Origin: Pararge aegeria
Taxonomy: Eukaryota > Arthropoda > Insecta > Lepidoptera > Nymphalidae
Length of the DNA: 64,000 nucleotides
Direction of reading: 5' to 3'
Assembly (NCBI RefSeq): GCF_905163445.1
Contig: NC_053180.1
Coordinates: 15,738,701 to 15,802,700, forward strand
In this document: positions 1 through 9,771 of the stretch, one piece after another
Numbering within the stretch: position 1 is the first letter of the stretch
Layout: each line of letters begins with the position of its first letter
Program-made: the position numbers and the translations under genes
Notes under the pieces: model-generated
What the model was told of the DNA's origin: nothing
The model's input: the letters and a program-made list of their open reading frames with translations, nothing else
The model's database searches: none

Positions 1-480
1 CCACACAAATGTTGCGACTGTTAGAAGTAAAACAAAAGTAAGAAAAGAGGTTTAACCCAACATCCTGTTTATTGCTTAACACATCACTGGGTAAAATTTT
101 TTCGATTTTGATTTTTTTATTAAATAGACAGTAGGATTTCGATCACTTTTAACTACTTTTTCGATTAATTATAGCAATTCATGTAAAAATTTGAATAAAA
201 GAAGTTCGAAATTATTAAAATATGTCCTCAAGAAGTGTATTTGTGGTATTTAATTTTTAATTGTCAAAATCGTAGTAGTGAACAGTAGTGCAATCCTTGT
301 CATAAGTTCATTGTTAAAGAGGAGTTGCACTATTAGTATCTGTCAACTTCGTTATTTACCGTGTAAAAAACATGTTTTCACTGTGAATGCTGCAACATAA
401 TTAAAACTAATAAATAAGTAAGAGTAAGTAACTTATTGATATCCGAGTAAATAAATAATTCATAATCAATATTGTCTGAC
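1..480 (-). other. Intron of the apolipophorin gene (3' part outside window)
   Basis: AT-rich sequence following the donor at 480/479 of the last visible exon. No acceptor with an in-phase exon is seen before base 1, so the next exon lies outside the window. No recognisable repeat. Confidence 0.6.
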
Positions 481-623
481 CTTGGTTCACAGGTTCATTA
501 CGCAGAGCGTGGAATATCTTTCGAATGGTGCTAAGGTTGGGACACCTCATCACTTGGAGATACGACGCGATACGAATTTCAACGTCAACTAAATCTTCTC
601 TGTATGTTTCGAGAAAGTATTCT
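481..623 (-). CDS. apoLp-II/I: Apolipophorin exon (last in window)
   Basis: Acceptor is a T-rich tract ending TTTGCAG; donor reads CCAAG|gtcaga. 143 nt, entering at phase 2 and leaving at phase 1. Encodes REYFLETYRED, then LVDVEIRIASYLQVMRC and PNLSTIRKIFHALRNEPVNQ, a highly typical apolipophorin helical-domain segment. Confidence 0.9.
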
Positions 624-3600
624 CTGCAAAGAAAAACAGTAAATGAACCGCGAGTTTAAATTTACTCTATAAATCCTTAGATGCTTCGGGAGTATATCAT
701 CGTGATTTTAAAGATTAAAAATAATTATAAAGGAATTGTGCGTAGGCTTTTTTACTCTTAAGTATAGGCTGTTTAGGAATTAAAAAATTGTTTATGCGAA
801 TAGTAAACTAACAATCAATAGAAAATAATAAAACCACCAAATATCAATGACATTGGATGGTATTATTAATATAAGGGAAGATTAAATATAGTAACGAAAT
901 AATTTAAAAGAACTTACCGTGTTTCAACACAAGGGGTTCGTCGAAAAGCATCAATAGCGGTTAGTCTTATTGGCACAGATATTAATGTATCTCCTATTAT
1001 ATTCATTAAGACATCAGCGAATTCTTGTTTGAAACCGCCAATGTTACCTAAGGCTTTTATGGCTATTACGAGCTGAAAGTTAAATGAGAATAATATATAT
1101 GTTATGCCCCGTTTATTTTTGTTTTGTGCTCGCCAATATCTAGCTTAATAGTTCGTCATTAAAGAAACTATGAGTTAGTTTCTCACTTGAACTGAATAAC
1201 AACAGAAGTTCTGGCTAGTACTTGTCGGAAGGTGCAACTTTCTGAACTAATGATATAATATATTTATTTAATAGTTGTTTTATTATCTGTATGGTATTAT
1301 TTTATTAAGCGGTGATAGCGCATTGGGTCGGAGCTCGACTTCACTTCCGGGGGGCCGAGTTCGAATCCCAGGACAACTGTTATAAGTTATGTGCGTTTTA
1401 AGTAATTTTAATATTACTTTCTTCGGTGAAGGAAACCATCGTGGGATGTGATGCATGCCTGAGAGTGCTACATGAAGTTCTTCAAGGTGTGTGGAGTCCA
1501 CCAATCCGCACTGGGCCAGCTTGGTGGTACGGGCTTAACCCCTCATTGTGGGAGGAGACCCTTGCTCTGTAGTAGCCGGTGATGGGTAGATGTGATGTTG
1601 GTGGTATATTTTATTGTTAAAAATGTATATTTTAGCTAATAGTATAGATTGAAGGATATTCTTTTACTCTTTTTAGTATGATACATAGGCTGCCAGCAAA
1701 CAGGTAATATTTTTGAGAATATGAAGAATATTGTCAATAATATTGATGTGTGTGCAGGAAGCCATAAAATGTTGATGATATATGGCTGGTTCGTGGTTGG
1801 CATTACTTATTAGATTTTGGGAAATAAATAAAGGAGAAAATAAGGATAGCAATGATTATTATTTACTTACATTGTCTCTGTCCTGTCTTTGTGGATTAAC
1901 AACTACTTTGCTTATGACCTCATTGACAACATTCTGGAATTCTTCGAGAATTTGCTTGGGGACTTCTTCTTCGCAACATTCTCGTACTAAAATTTATATA
2001 ACTTTTTATAACATTGTTAAAGCAACAGTAGAGTGATGATTGATGCTCGTGACTATTTCAAGGGTCTTTATTTACTTAAGTAAGAATCAACGAAAGTGAA
2101 TGTCATAAGAACTTTTTTTGTGCACGTTAGAGCTAGAGTAAATTTCTTTGCTTCCACAGCTTTGAGTGTAAGTACAGTCCCGAATCCCGTGTGACGAGTG
2201 TTTTACTTAGCAGCTTCGCTAAGCAAAAACACTCGTCACACGGGATTCGCATTAATCTATTTAATTTCTATGAAATCTTTCAAATAAATAAATAAATAAA
2301 TACAACACATAGCCATCTAGCCACAAAGCAAGCGTAGCTTGTGTTATGTGTACTAAGATGACTGATGAATATTTTTAAAAATAATACACATAAATACTTA
2401 TAATATACAGATAAACACCCAGACACTGAAAAACATTCATGTTCATCACACAATCCTTTTTCCAGTTGTGGGAACCAAACCGGCCTTGGACTCAGAAAGC
2501 AGGGTCGCTGACCAATGCGCCCGCGCCAGTCAAACAAATAAAATCACATTTGACCATTTATACAAGATCACAGATTTATGCAAACTACGAGGCCCTTTTA
2601 CTTAGTTCAATATTAGAACGAGCTGTTGCGCGTGTTATTTGACTTTTATTACGGTGTTTTACCAATGCCGTGGGAACCATTTGTTTCCCTCGGATATAAA
2701 GTATCCAATGGTCACTCTCTGTACTTCCAGCTAACTTTAAGATTGGTTGTCAAAGATTGAAAATCAAGTTGATTGGTCAAGGTCAAGAGCGTAAAGGACA
2801 AAAAACAAGCACTATAGCATTTATAACATTCAGTGAGGATTCCACAGTTAGTATTTAATATTTGATGCTTACGCGATTTTCCATTGTGTTTGCAGTAGGA
2901 ATGCGTCATCGAAGATACGGTGAAACTGACCACTTTATCATTCTTCTGCTGTTTCAGTAATTCTAGCATACTCTTCAACATATCCAGCTTTGGCCTGTTG
3001 ATATTAAAGTGATTCTAGTTATACTATGAACAACGAGCTTTATTTAACTAGATTTTACTTGGCGAAAAAAAGGAAAATCTATGCGGTGTAATTTATAATT
3101 TCTTGCCACACCAAACGATCTTCTGCAGTGTACTCTCTACGCATATTTCGCTCCGACGCCGGAGCATCCTTAGGAGATGTTGACTTTATAATAACGTAGT
3201 CGTTCTTATTATGTGCTAAATTGCTGTTAAAATTACTATTAAAATTGGGTTCCGCGGCACAGGCAATCACATTTGACCATCAATTAATTTATTGTATTAT
3301 TACAGTGTAACATGCATTGATTCAAAAATACAACAGAAAAGATTTTAAAGAACAAGAAGGCACGTCAAAAGTTAAACTTTATGGGACGCAATATTTGCGG
3401 AAGGCTTAATAGAATCTTACGTACCTTGGAATCATAGCCATAGACATAAGCCATTCATGCCTCGTGTCTTTATCTGCTTCATTGTTGAGGATCATGTTTT
3501 TGATCAGCTCCACAGATCCGGGACTGGCTATGTATGGAAGTGCATCTAGGATATGTTTGCTATAAATTTCATAAAACAATAATTATAAGTTTGTTTAGTT

Positions 3601-6600
3601 GCTATCATCAACAATATGTGTACAGTGGAGAGATGATGGCGAATAATAATGGAGTTCTTGATTGTTGATGGCAAATAAAGCTAGAGATTTGTATCGAGAA
3701 TAGATTCATATAATCCAGTACGAACCGAGTGGTACACATCTTAACGTATTTATGTTATCGGAAATAAAATCATACTTACGAAGCTGTTGGACAAATAGTA
3801 GGAGCCCTAGCGAGTAATTGAGCTAACGCTGGATGGTGCAATTTCCGGGCAGAACGCACTAATCTGCCCCATAAGCCTACTATAGAACCACTGTCCATGT
3901 TTTCATCGACGGTCGAGATTTCATCGTCTGAAGTTGGTTTTACACTGTGTGAACAAAAATTACATCCTACAATTGTATTATGCACTTACTTACTGAAGAT
4001 CACGATTCACGATATCCCGATTTCGGTGAGGCCGAAAATTTTTTAAGGGTTTTTTGGTATAATTTTCAGTTGTAGGTACTGAGAATTTCTAGGTATTAGG
4101 AAAATAGTATGGTTGATCCAAGTGGCTTAGAACTCGTTAAGCTTTCGGTCCTGCTTATTATAATTTGCTTAAGTGCTAATAAGTGAGGGTGAGAGAGAAG
4201 GCTTGTGCTTAGCAGTCGTCAATAAAACAAAATCAAGTCCGAAGGAGTCGGTTACAAGCATAGAAACATACAAGCTGAAGCTAATAAAAAGCGTGTAAAA
4301 ATAGGCTAAAAGGTGATGATGACTTTTTAGATTAACAGGTCTTAAAGAAGTGCTGCCACAATGATTTCCGTCCCTCTCAGTTTATTTGAGTTTAGTCGAA
4401 TAAAGCCTTGGCAAATAAAAGTAATATGGAAGAGTACATAATTCTGGCAAACAATTTTATCAACATTTAGTTTGAGATACTAGATTTCAAGGTGGAAAAA
4501 AACGCAATTTTTTTCTTTTTATAAATTCAAAATGCATATAATAAATGACAGAATTTGAACCTGCGACTCTCTGGCAATCGCGGCCTGAGCGCTTTCTCCA
4601 ATTAAGCTACTGCTCTCCTGCCGTCGATGCCGAAATTAGTATATGCCTTTCACATCAGCCTTATAGCGACTGTAGCGTCATCTAGTAGGAAACGTTGCAG
4701 TTTCGATTTACTTATTCCTCCGAGTGTAGGTAAAAACACTAATAAAAATTATAAAAAAAAAAACGCTATTGTCGTAACGACAGGCATGATATTACAACAT
4801 CAAGTTGGTGGTTACTTACAGACAAAGTAGTTTCAATACATCTCTGGCCGATTTCAATTCACCTGTATCAGATCGTCCATATGGTGAGTGATGATGTAGA
4901 ATGTTCGAGCGTTTTTGAATAACATCCCAAGCTGAAAAATGATTATACATGTTAATACAATATTTTTAAGTTGGGTAAATGCTCACGCTTCTGAGTGCTT
5001 TTCCCTCGAGACTTATTTTAGTATTATTTTCTGTTTTTGAAGTAATACTTCTTTTGGCGCGTTAGGGAAAAATTATGAGAGTAAATTTTTACGCCTGAAG
5101 TTATCTATAAGGTTTGGCAATGTACACTTCGAATTGTCAATTCGGCTCACTCCGGTAATATAATTCACTGATTCACTTGTACAAAAATCTCAAATTTCAA
5201 TGTTGAGTGAAACTTGGTTTTCCTATAACTAACTATCTATGAGTATTCCAAATTTAATTATGTTTATTATGTCCCCTGTGAGTCTTTAAAATTTGAGAAT
5301 TTATATCCATTAAACGGAATTTGTCCAAGTTTCAAAATGAATCATCAAGATCAGTTTGAATTTAACGGACAGATGGCCTAATATCCCGATAAAAGATTTA
5401 ATTTTTAAGAATTAAAAAACCAACCTTTATTCTCACTGTCCATAGAATCTGATCCAGTCTTATTGACTTCTTCAACAAGTGTGAGATCTTGGATGACAGT
5501 GGTCATACCACCCGAGTTTCTCCCCGAGAAAGGCTCGAAGAGATGTCGCTCTCGACAATTTACCGACTTGTAAATATGATGATCCACTGATATAACGCAT
5601 TTGCTTTCTGATTTTAAAACCGGCCATGTTTGGAATTTCTGAAAAATGTTTTGACTTATGTTATACAAGAACAAAGTTTAACTTAGATGTGATGTCTGGT
5701 TGGAGCCTTCGGCCCGGATTACAATATTTTATATATATCCTATTTATTTCACGGAGTTACATAATTTTTTACATAATTAGATAAAAATATATCATCATTT
5801 ATTACAATGTTACAGACTTTTTTGCTTTGCTGTTGTTCTCCACACTAGATGACCAATTATTGCGGAGACTTTCGGTTGGTTACCTAAGAATAATATCGAG
5901 AAGACCAGGCGATAAATGTAATAAATAAAAATCTGTTAGTATGAAATTAAAAATATTCTATAAAAATAAGTGTCCCAAAAGTAATTATTACAAATTTTAG
6001 GTCGAAACAGACAGACTTCTTCTTCTGGTGCCTCTCGACTATTGTATGCTGGCAGTCATCTCGTCATATAATTTTCCATGCTTTCCCAGTTCATTCACAG
6101 ATGTTAATACGTGTAATAAGGTATAGTTTTTACTGTTTTGGTTACTTAACAATAAATACCAACAAACAATTTTCTAAAATAACACTTACACTCTGGAAGT
6201 CATAGCGTACTGTCTGCAGTATGGACATGTATTTATATCTGTCAGTACATTGTGAGAGGTCGCGCGTCTTCACTAGAACTAGACTAGTGTTCTCTTGTCC
6301 CCTTACTATGTAGTCTACATTGCATGTGCCGTGTATGTCTTGCTAGAAAAAAGTAGAAAAAAAAATTTTCTTTTAATACAAATCGAAAACCTAGCCATGT
6401 ACCAGCGATTTTCGTAAATCTAAGAGAAAGTTTAAAAGTAAAAAGCCAATATTTCGTCTTGTACTATTCCAAGTTTTCGATAGCTTTTGTAATTAGTCAG
6501 ATAATATCTGTGATGGACAGACGTACAAAGTAGAACCATGAATATAAGAGGCTCTGAAAAGCCTGTAGTAGTTGTATGTTTTAGGGTTCCAAAATGGTAA

Positions 6601-9600
6601 AAATGGAGCCCTAAAACATACAACTACTACAGGCTTTTCAGAGCCTCTTATATTAAACATGTAGGTATGAAACTGCCCAAATCATCATAATATTATTGAT
6701 TGCAATAAGTTATAAAGATATATTTGTCTAAACATAGTTAGCTAGTTACCAATAATTAATTAACAATAATTAGTAGTTGGCGTTTGTCATTAGTGTAACA
6801 AAACATTGCAATGCCTCTCACCTCAACACCTTTGAAGTTAATGTCAAATCTCTTCATGCTATTCTGAAATAACGATAATATGGCTCTCTTGTAGTTGAGC
6901 ACCCAGTCTTCTTCAGCTTCTTCTGGGCATATCTCAGATATGATACCATCATGGAATGCAAACCTGAAATATATATACTTTGTGGTTATTATAGGTTACA
7001 TAACAAAAGATACACAAAATATTGAAAATTTTATAGTATATATCTTTATTTAATATATCTTTGTATGAAAATCTCTGAATCGTCCTTTTCCCTAATGCTA
7101 AGCAGAGCAGGTATATTCATTTTCTGTGTGTTCTGTGTCTTGGTAGGAGGCTTCAGCTATGGCTAGTCAGTACTTTATTAGCAAATCTTCACCATGAGCC
7201 TCATTATTAAACATGGCATAACTTTGGAGGACAGCCTGGCTAAGCACACTAGTGTTAGAAATAAGGATCACTAAATATAAATAATAGCTTTAGTAGCTCT
7301 GTAGTGTATAGGCAACAAGTAATTAGGTCAGTAAAGAAAGGCTATTCATATTTAATTTATTTTGAAATTGTAACACTGTTATTGGAAGTATAGAATAGTT
7401 TTTCAGTGTATGACAAAACACTGAAAAACTATTCCAACATTAAGCTAAGTTTTTTAATAATGGCTATGAGATTAGGTGTTAGAAATCAATTAGAATTTAT
7501 AAAGGTCTGAAAAACTGCTAATTCCCTATTAGATTAGAAGTTATAAGGCTAAATAGCCTTATAATGATAAAATGAAAAGTGTAATAAAAATATTGTATGG
7601 CATTTACTAATATTTAGATTAATATTATTGTAGATTTTCTTGCCAAACTATTTTAATACTATAATTATTTTTCTAACACTGTAGATGAATAAAATACCTG
7701 AGATCAAATAAGCCAATAGCGTGTATAAACTTTTCAGCTCGCTCAACTGGATAGTTCTCATCTTGGTCTATAAGTGTGACATCACTCAACTGCAGGAGGC
7801 CTTCACATGGTTTGATAAATTGTAGTGTAACCTGCAATATGAAATAAAGAATTAAAAGGAAATCTCAAAAATACTCTTTATACATTTCAATAGTGTTATT
7901 TATGAATACACATTGGAGGATTGAATTATTGGATAGACGTTTTATTATGATATACAATAAATTTTCTATCTCTCAAACTAAATGAAAGTAACTAGAAAAC
8001 TCTTATAAAACATTTTTAAAAGGCAAAAGTTTGTATGTAAGTCTGTACATTCTGTACTCCCCAGATTAACATGTATTCTTGTCAATTAGTCTTACCAGTC
8101 AATTGCAATATGCAAAATTTCATGTACAACTTACACAACGTGGTTAGCACTGAGGGGCTCAACTAATGATAATATAAATGCAAGGGTTTTTGATAGTATG
8201 TCTTTCTTTGCACAGCAAGAATTGATGTAATTTTCTACTTTAAGAAAGTTAAGTTAATGGCTACAGATGTATAGGCTACTTTATCCAAGAAAAAAAGGGT
8301 TTCGAGGTTAAAGCATTAAAACGGCAGAACTGATTTTGATGGACTCGTTATTAATGTATCCTAATAGTTTAGATGTTAAAATAATACACACTATACATAA
8401 TCCTTTTCTTACTACAAACTACTACATTTGTGTTACTTTATTTTATCGAATAACTAATATTATAAATGCAAAGGTCAGATGTCATCAACAACTTTCGCGA
8501 TTAGTAGGGAAGTAGGAACACTGTACATGCATCCGAAACCACGGGCATAGATGGTGATTTAATATCCATAGGTGACCGATTACTTACTCGTGCTTTTACA
8601 TCTAGTGTGGACCGATTATTACTGGATCCCGCAAAATAGGTTTCTACCTTTGTTTTATACTCGTAATGGTATATGATTGGTGTTAAATATCTGAATTTTT
8701 CCGATGCTGAAACAAACAAGTCACTATAATACAAAAATTTACCTGATGTCATAACAACCAAGAACTAGAAAATATTGCCATTGATTTATAAGGTTTAATC
8801 TTTTCTTTATGTATCTCGTGAGATACCTACCTTTAGTACTTCATATTTTGAAAAATTAAATAATAGTTTCATTTTTGTTTACAAACATGTCAATGTCACA
8901 CGATTGAATGTCACTTTATTGTTTATAACTTTTTTACGGCTTTGGGTTCTATTAAATGTCAATCAGGAGCAACTCCAAAGAGAAAACACTGCGTTTTGTC
9001 CATTTTCAACTTAGACCAAAAATATGTTTTTAACACGCACTTTTTGTAAGATAGCTGATTGATTAGGTCTCGTTGCATTTTTAGTGAAAACTCTTTGAGG
9101 TCCTGTTCGTAGCTCTAGCGTCTAATCATAGCTAATCCATAATATCTGCTTCTGCTACACGTAGTCACCATATTGAACCACTACCTATTTTATAGGGGTT
9201 CAGATATGTAGGGGTACGTACATAAAGCACTATCATGCATCTATTATGCCATATAAACAAAGTGTGCTATCATATAGGCCAATCGCCAAGCTATTTTTTT
9301 GTTTGCAAACCGTTCACCTAACAGCGTATCATGTTATTCTATTCATTTTATAATTAATTATGTAAAAGATATTCTATTAAAACTAAAACATTAATTTTGA
9401 AAGTAAGTTTTTTAAGTTTTTTATTTCTAAGAAAACCGTTAGGTTGGTCCTGCAACGAATTTTACGGGCATTAAAATATAACAAAAAATTAAAGTCTGTT
9501 AAATTAAATGACAAACAAAACTTACGTGCGCATGTTGGATGGCCACAAATGTAAGGATCCTTTAGTGAATCTGAAAATAAAATAGATGTATTTTACAAAA

Positions 9601-9771
9601 AATTGTTAGCTTTAAATCAATGTAGGTATACATTTGTTTAATAAGTTACAAGAGTTTGTTATGTCTACTGGGTGCCTTCATCTGTCTCAAAATATAATTC
9701 TAACTTATTGCAAGCTATTTGTTACCTTCAGCACTTTGCAACAAAATTATAAAGGTAGTTAGCGAAGGAAA
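481..9771 (-). CDS. apoLp-II/I: Apolipophorin II/I precursor (lipophorin), N-terminal part, 14 exons, incomplete at both ends
   Basis: Secreted lipid carrier of insect haemolymph, made in fat body and normally cleaved into apoLp-II and apoLp-I (family knowledge). Exons in transcript order: 9771-9726, 9570-9526, 8706-8588, 7831-7698, 6963-6822, 6342-6190, 5638-5425, 4931-4820, 3944-3780, 3559-3425, 2994-2873, 1986-1871, 1072-918, 623-481. All introns are GT-AG and every junction keeps phase, giving about 600 codons with no stop. After a hydrophobic stretch ending LLQSAE come KDPYICGHPTCAPSEKFRYL, a TLDVKARVTLQFIKPCEGLL segment, AFHDGIISEICPEEAEEDW, ILDALPYIASPGSVELIKN, MLKSMLELL, and REYFLETYRED followed by IASYLQVMRCPNL. 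These match the vitellogenin N/lipid-transport domain as found in apolipophorins, rather than vitellogenin or MTP. The initiator exon is unresolved. The furin site and most of the roughly 3,300-residue protein lie beyond base 1. Introns are invaded by SINEs and hairpins; exons are intact. Confidence 0.9.
918..1072 (-). CDS. apoLp-II/I: Apolipophorin exon
   Basis: 155 nt between acceptor ctttcag and donor ACACG|gtaagt. Encodes LVIAIKALGNIGGFKQEFAD, then IPIRL-like sequence (VPIRLTAIDAFRRTPCVET). This belongs to the alpha-helical (HEAT-like) part of the lipid-transport N domain. Confidence 0.9.
1308..1606 (+). repeat. tRNA-headed SINE (family C), intronic
   Basis: The head has a tRNA-like B box (GTTCGAATCCCAG), then the family body (TTATGTGCGTTTTAAG, CATGCCTGAGAG, CCAATCCGCACTGGGCCAGC) and the end GATGGGTAGATGTGATGTTG. 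Nearly full length, antisense to the host intron. The same family recurs at 13275, 14281, 18193, 23488, 34330, 39870, 50262 and 54050. Confidence 0.8.
1871..1986 (-). CDS. apoLp-II/I: Apolipophorin exon
   Basis: 116 nt between acceptor taaattttag and donor GACAAT|gtaagt. Encodes RECCEEEVPKQILEEF, then QNVVNEVISKVVVNPQRQDR. Phase fits both neighbours. Confidence 0.88.
2181..2249. repeat. Near-perfect 69-bp intronic hairpin
   Basis: Arms of 24 bases (2181-2204 and 2226-2249) are reverse complements, starting CGAATCCCGTGTGACGAG. The loop region itself pairs (CTTAGC with GCTAAG). It sits in an apolipophorin intron. Either a tiny fold-back/MITE remnant or a transcribed stem-loop; no matching known miRNA was recognised. 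Confidence 0.75.
2280..2546 (-). repeat. tRNA-headed SINE (family A, Metulj-like), intronic
   Basis: Reverse-oriented copy of the common butterfly SINE. The right end carries the tRNA-like head (reverse of GCAGCGACCCTGCTTTCTGA and a B box); the middle carries the CAGTGTCTGGGTGTTTATCT and AAGCTACGCTTGCTTTG motifs; the left end carries an (AAAT)n tail. Other copies lie at 20438, 30108 and 33741. Confidence 0.85.
2641..2715 (+). repeat. Short fragment of RTE-like dispersed repeat
   Basis: Contains GCCGTGGGAACCATTTG and AAAGTATCCAATG, words shared with the dispersed repeats that begin GCCCGCG in this window (compare 17690-17850). About 75 bp, degenerate, in an apolipophorin intron. Confidence 0.4.
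2873..2994 (-). CDS. apoLp-II/I: Apolipophorin exon
   Basis: 122 nt between acceptor ttcaacag-type AG and donor AATCGC|gtaagc region (exon ends one base into a codon). Encodes PKLDMLKSMLELLKQQKNDK, then VVSFTVSSMTHSYCKHNGKS, matching the family pattern in this region. Confidence 0.88.
3085..3215. repeat. Fragment of fold-back MITE family F, intronic
   Basis: Shares GTGTAATTTATAATTTCTT, the CGTTTCGCTCCGA-type word and GGAGATGTTGACTTTA with copies at 19166, 26225, 47403 and 63386. Only the internal part is present, with point differences. Confidence 0.65.
3425..3559 (-). CDS. apoLp-II/I: Apolipophorin exon
   Basis: 135 nt between acceptor atttatag and donor CCAAG|gtacgt. Encodes KHILDALPYIASPGSVELIK, then NMILNNEADKDTRHEWLMSM. 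One of the most diagnostic apolipophorin segments in the window. Confidence 0.92.
3780..3944 (-). CDS. apoLp-II/I: Apolipophorin exon
   Basis: 165 nt between acceptor ttcacacag and donor GCTTC|gtaagt. Encodes VKPTSDDEISTVDENMDS, then GSIVGLWGRLVRSARKLHHP and ALAQLLARAPTICPTAS. Phases fit both neighbours. Confidence 0.9.
4515..4700 (-). repeat. tRNA-headed SINE-like repeat (family D), intronic
   Basis: Read on the minus strand it has a tRNA-like head: GTAGCTTAATTGG as A-box-like element and GCAGGTTCAAATTC as B box. It is followed by GCATATAATAAATG-type sequence. A second copy in the same orientation is at 49005-49190 with matching flanking body, so this is a dispersed SINE rather than a real tRNA gene. 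Confidence 0.65.
4820..4931 (-). CDS. apoLp-II/I: Apolipophorin exon
   Basis: 112 nt between acceptor atttttcag and donor TGTCT|gtaagt. Encodes WDVIQKRSNILHHHSPYGRS, then DTGELKSARDVLKLLC. Both junction codons resolve to family-typical residues. Confidence 0.9.
5042..5222 (+). repeat. Copy of MITE family G (ACTTCTTTTGGCGCGTTA end), intronic
   Basis: Matches 40731-40925 over about 180 bp: ACTTCTTTTGGCGCGTTAGG, then AAGTTATCTATAAGGTTTGG and CTCAAATTTCAATGTT. The GC-rich middle found in the other copy is missing here. The far terminal repeat is not found. Confidence 0.6.
5425..5638 (-). CDS. apoLp-II/I: Apolipophorin exon
   Basis: 214 nt, the longest exon in the window, between acceptor atttttcag and donor AATAAAG|gttggt. 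Encodes KFQTWPVLKSESKCVISVDH, then HIYKSVNCRERHLFEPFSGR and GMTTVIQDLTLVEEVN. The donor is weaker than the others but is the only one keeping phase. Confidence 0.88.
6190..6342 (-). CDS. apoLp-II/I: Apolipophorin exon
   Basis: 153 nt (51 codons) between acceptor tttttctag and donor CAGAGT|gtaagt. Encodes QDIHGTCNVDYIVRGQENTS, then LVLVKTRDLSQCTDRYKYMS. Contains an NTS sequon. Confidence 0.9.
6541..6654. repeat. 50-bp-arm inverted repeat (intronic snap-back)
   Basis: Bases 6541-6590 and 6605-6654 are reverse complements with about one mismatch, separated by a 14-base loop. The arm starts AATATAAGAGGCTCTGAAAA. It lies in the apolipophorin intron 6343-6821. Such symmetry implies a recent fold-back insertion or a transcribed long hairpin. 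No terminal duplication is clear. Confidence 0.85.
6822..6963 (-). CDS. apoLp-II/I: Apolipophorin exon
   Basis: 142 nt between acceptor tatatttcag and donor GTTGAG|gtgaga. Encodes FAFHDGIISEICPEEAEEDW, then VLNYKRAILSLFQNSMKRFD and INFKGVE. This segment on its own identifies the apolipophorin family. Confidence 0.93.
7115..7260 (+). repeat. Degenerate SINE family B fragment, intronic
   Basis: Contains TGGTAGGAGGCTTCAGC and ATGGCTAGTCAG, the family B body words (compare 36110-36135 and 42728-42755). No tRNA head. Confidence 0.45.
7393..7434. repeat. 17-bp perfect inverted repeat (intronic hairpin)
   Basis: GAATAGTTTTTCAGTGT at 7393-7409 pairs exactly with 7418-7434 across an 8-base loop, inside an apolipophorin intron. 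Confidence 0.75.
7698..7831 (-). CDS. apoLp-II/I: Apolipophorin exon
   Basis: 134 nt between acceptor atattgcag and donor CTCAG|gtattt. Encodes VTLQFIKPCEGLLQLSDVTL, then IDQDENYPVERAEKFIHAIG. Joins in phase with KAR of the preceding exon. Confidence 0.92.
8588..8706 (-). CDS. apoLp-II/I: Apolipophorin exon
   Basis: 119 nt between acceptor tttgtttcag and donor GCACGA|gtaagt. Encodes SEKFRYLTPIIYHYEYKTKV, then ETYFAGSSNNRSTLDVKAR. This is the start of the N-terminal beta-sheet of the lipid-transport domain and includes an NRS sequon. Confidence 0.9.
9526..9570 (-). CDS. apoLp-II/I: Apolipophorin micro-exon (mature N-terminus)
   Basis: 45 nt between acceptor attttcag and donor GCGCAC|gtaagt. 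With junction codons it reads DSLKDPYICGHPTCAP, and the last codon is completed by the next exon. The CxxxxC pattern just before SEKF fits the mature N-terminus of the family. Confidence 0.85.
9726..9771 (-). CDS. apoLp-II/I: Apolipophorin signal-peptide exon (tentative)
   Basis: 46 nt between an AG at 9773/9772 and donor GAAG|gtaaca. Reads FPSLTTFIILLQSAE and continues in phase into DSLKDPY. The hydrophobic run followed by QSA|ED looks like a signal peptide end with cleavage after A. An in-frame TAG directly upstream forces an intron, so the ATG must lie in an earlier exon to the right. The acceptor has a poor pyrimidine tract, hence the lower confidence. Confidence 0.6.

Noticed and set aside
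1283..1504. 73-codon minus-strand frame
   Set aside because: It is the reverse strand of SINE family C and recurs (for example 18141-18404).
4550..4625. Possible genuine tRNA gene on the minus strand
   Set aside because: A and B boxes exist but no closed acceptor stem was seen, and a second copy at 49050 shares non-tRNA flanks, so it is SINE-derived.
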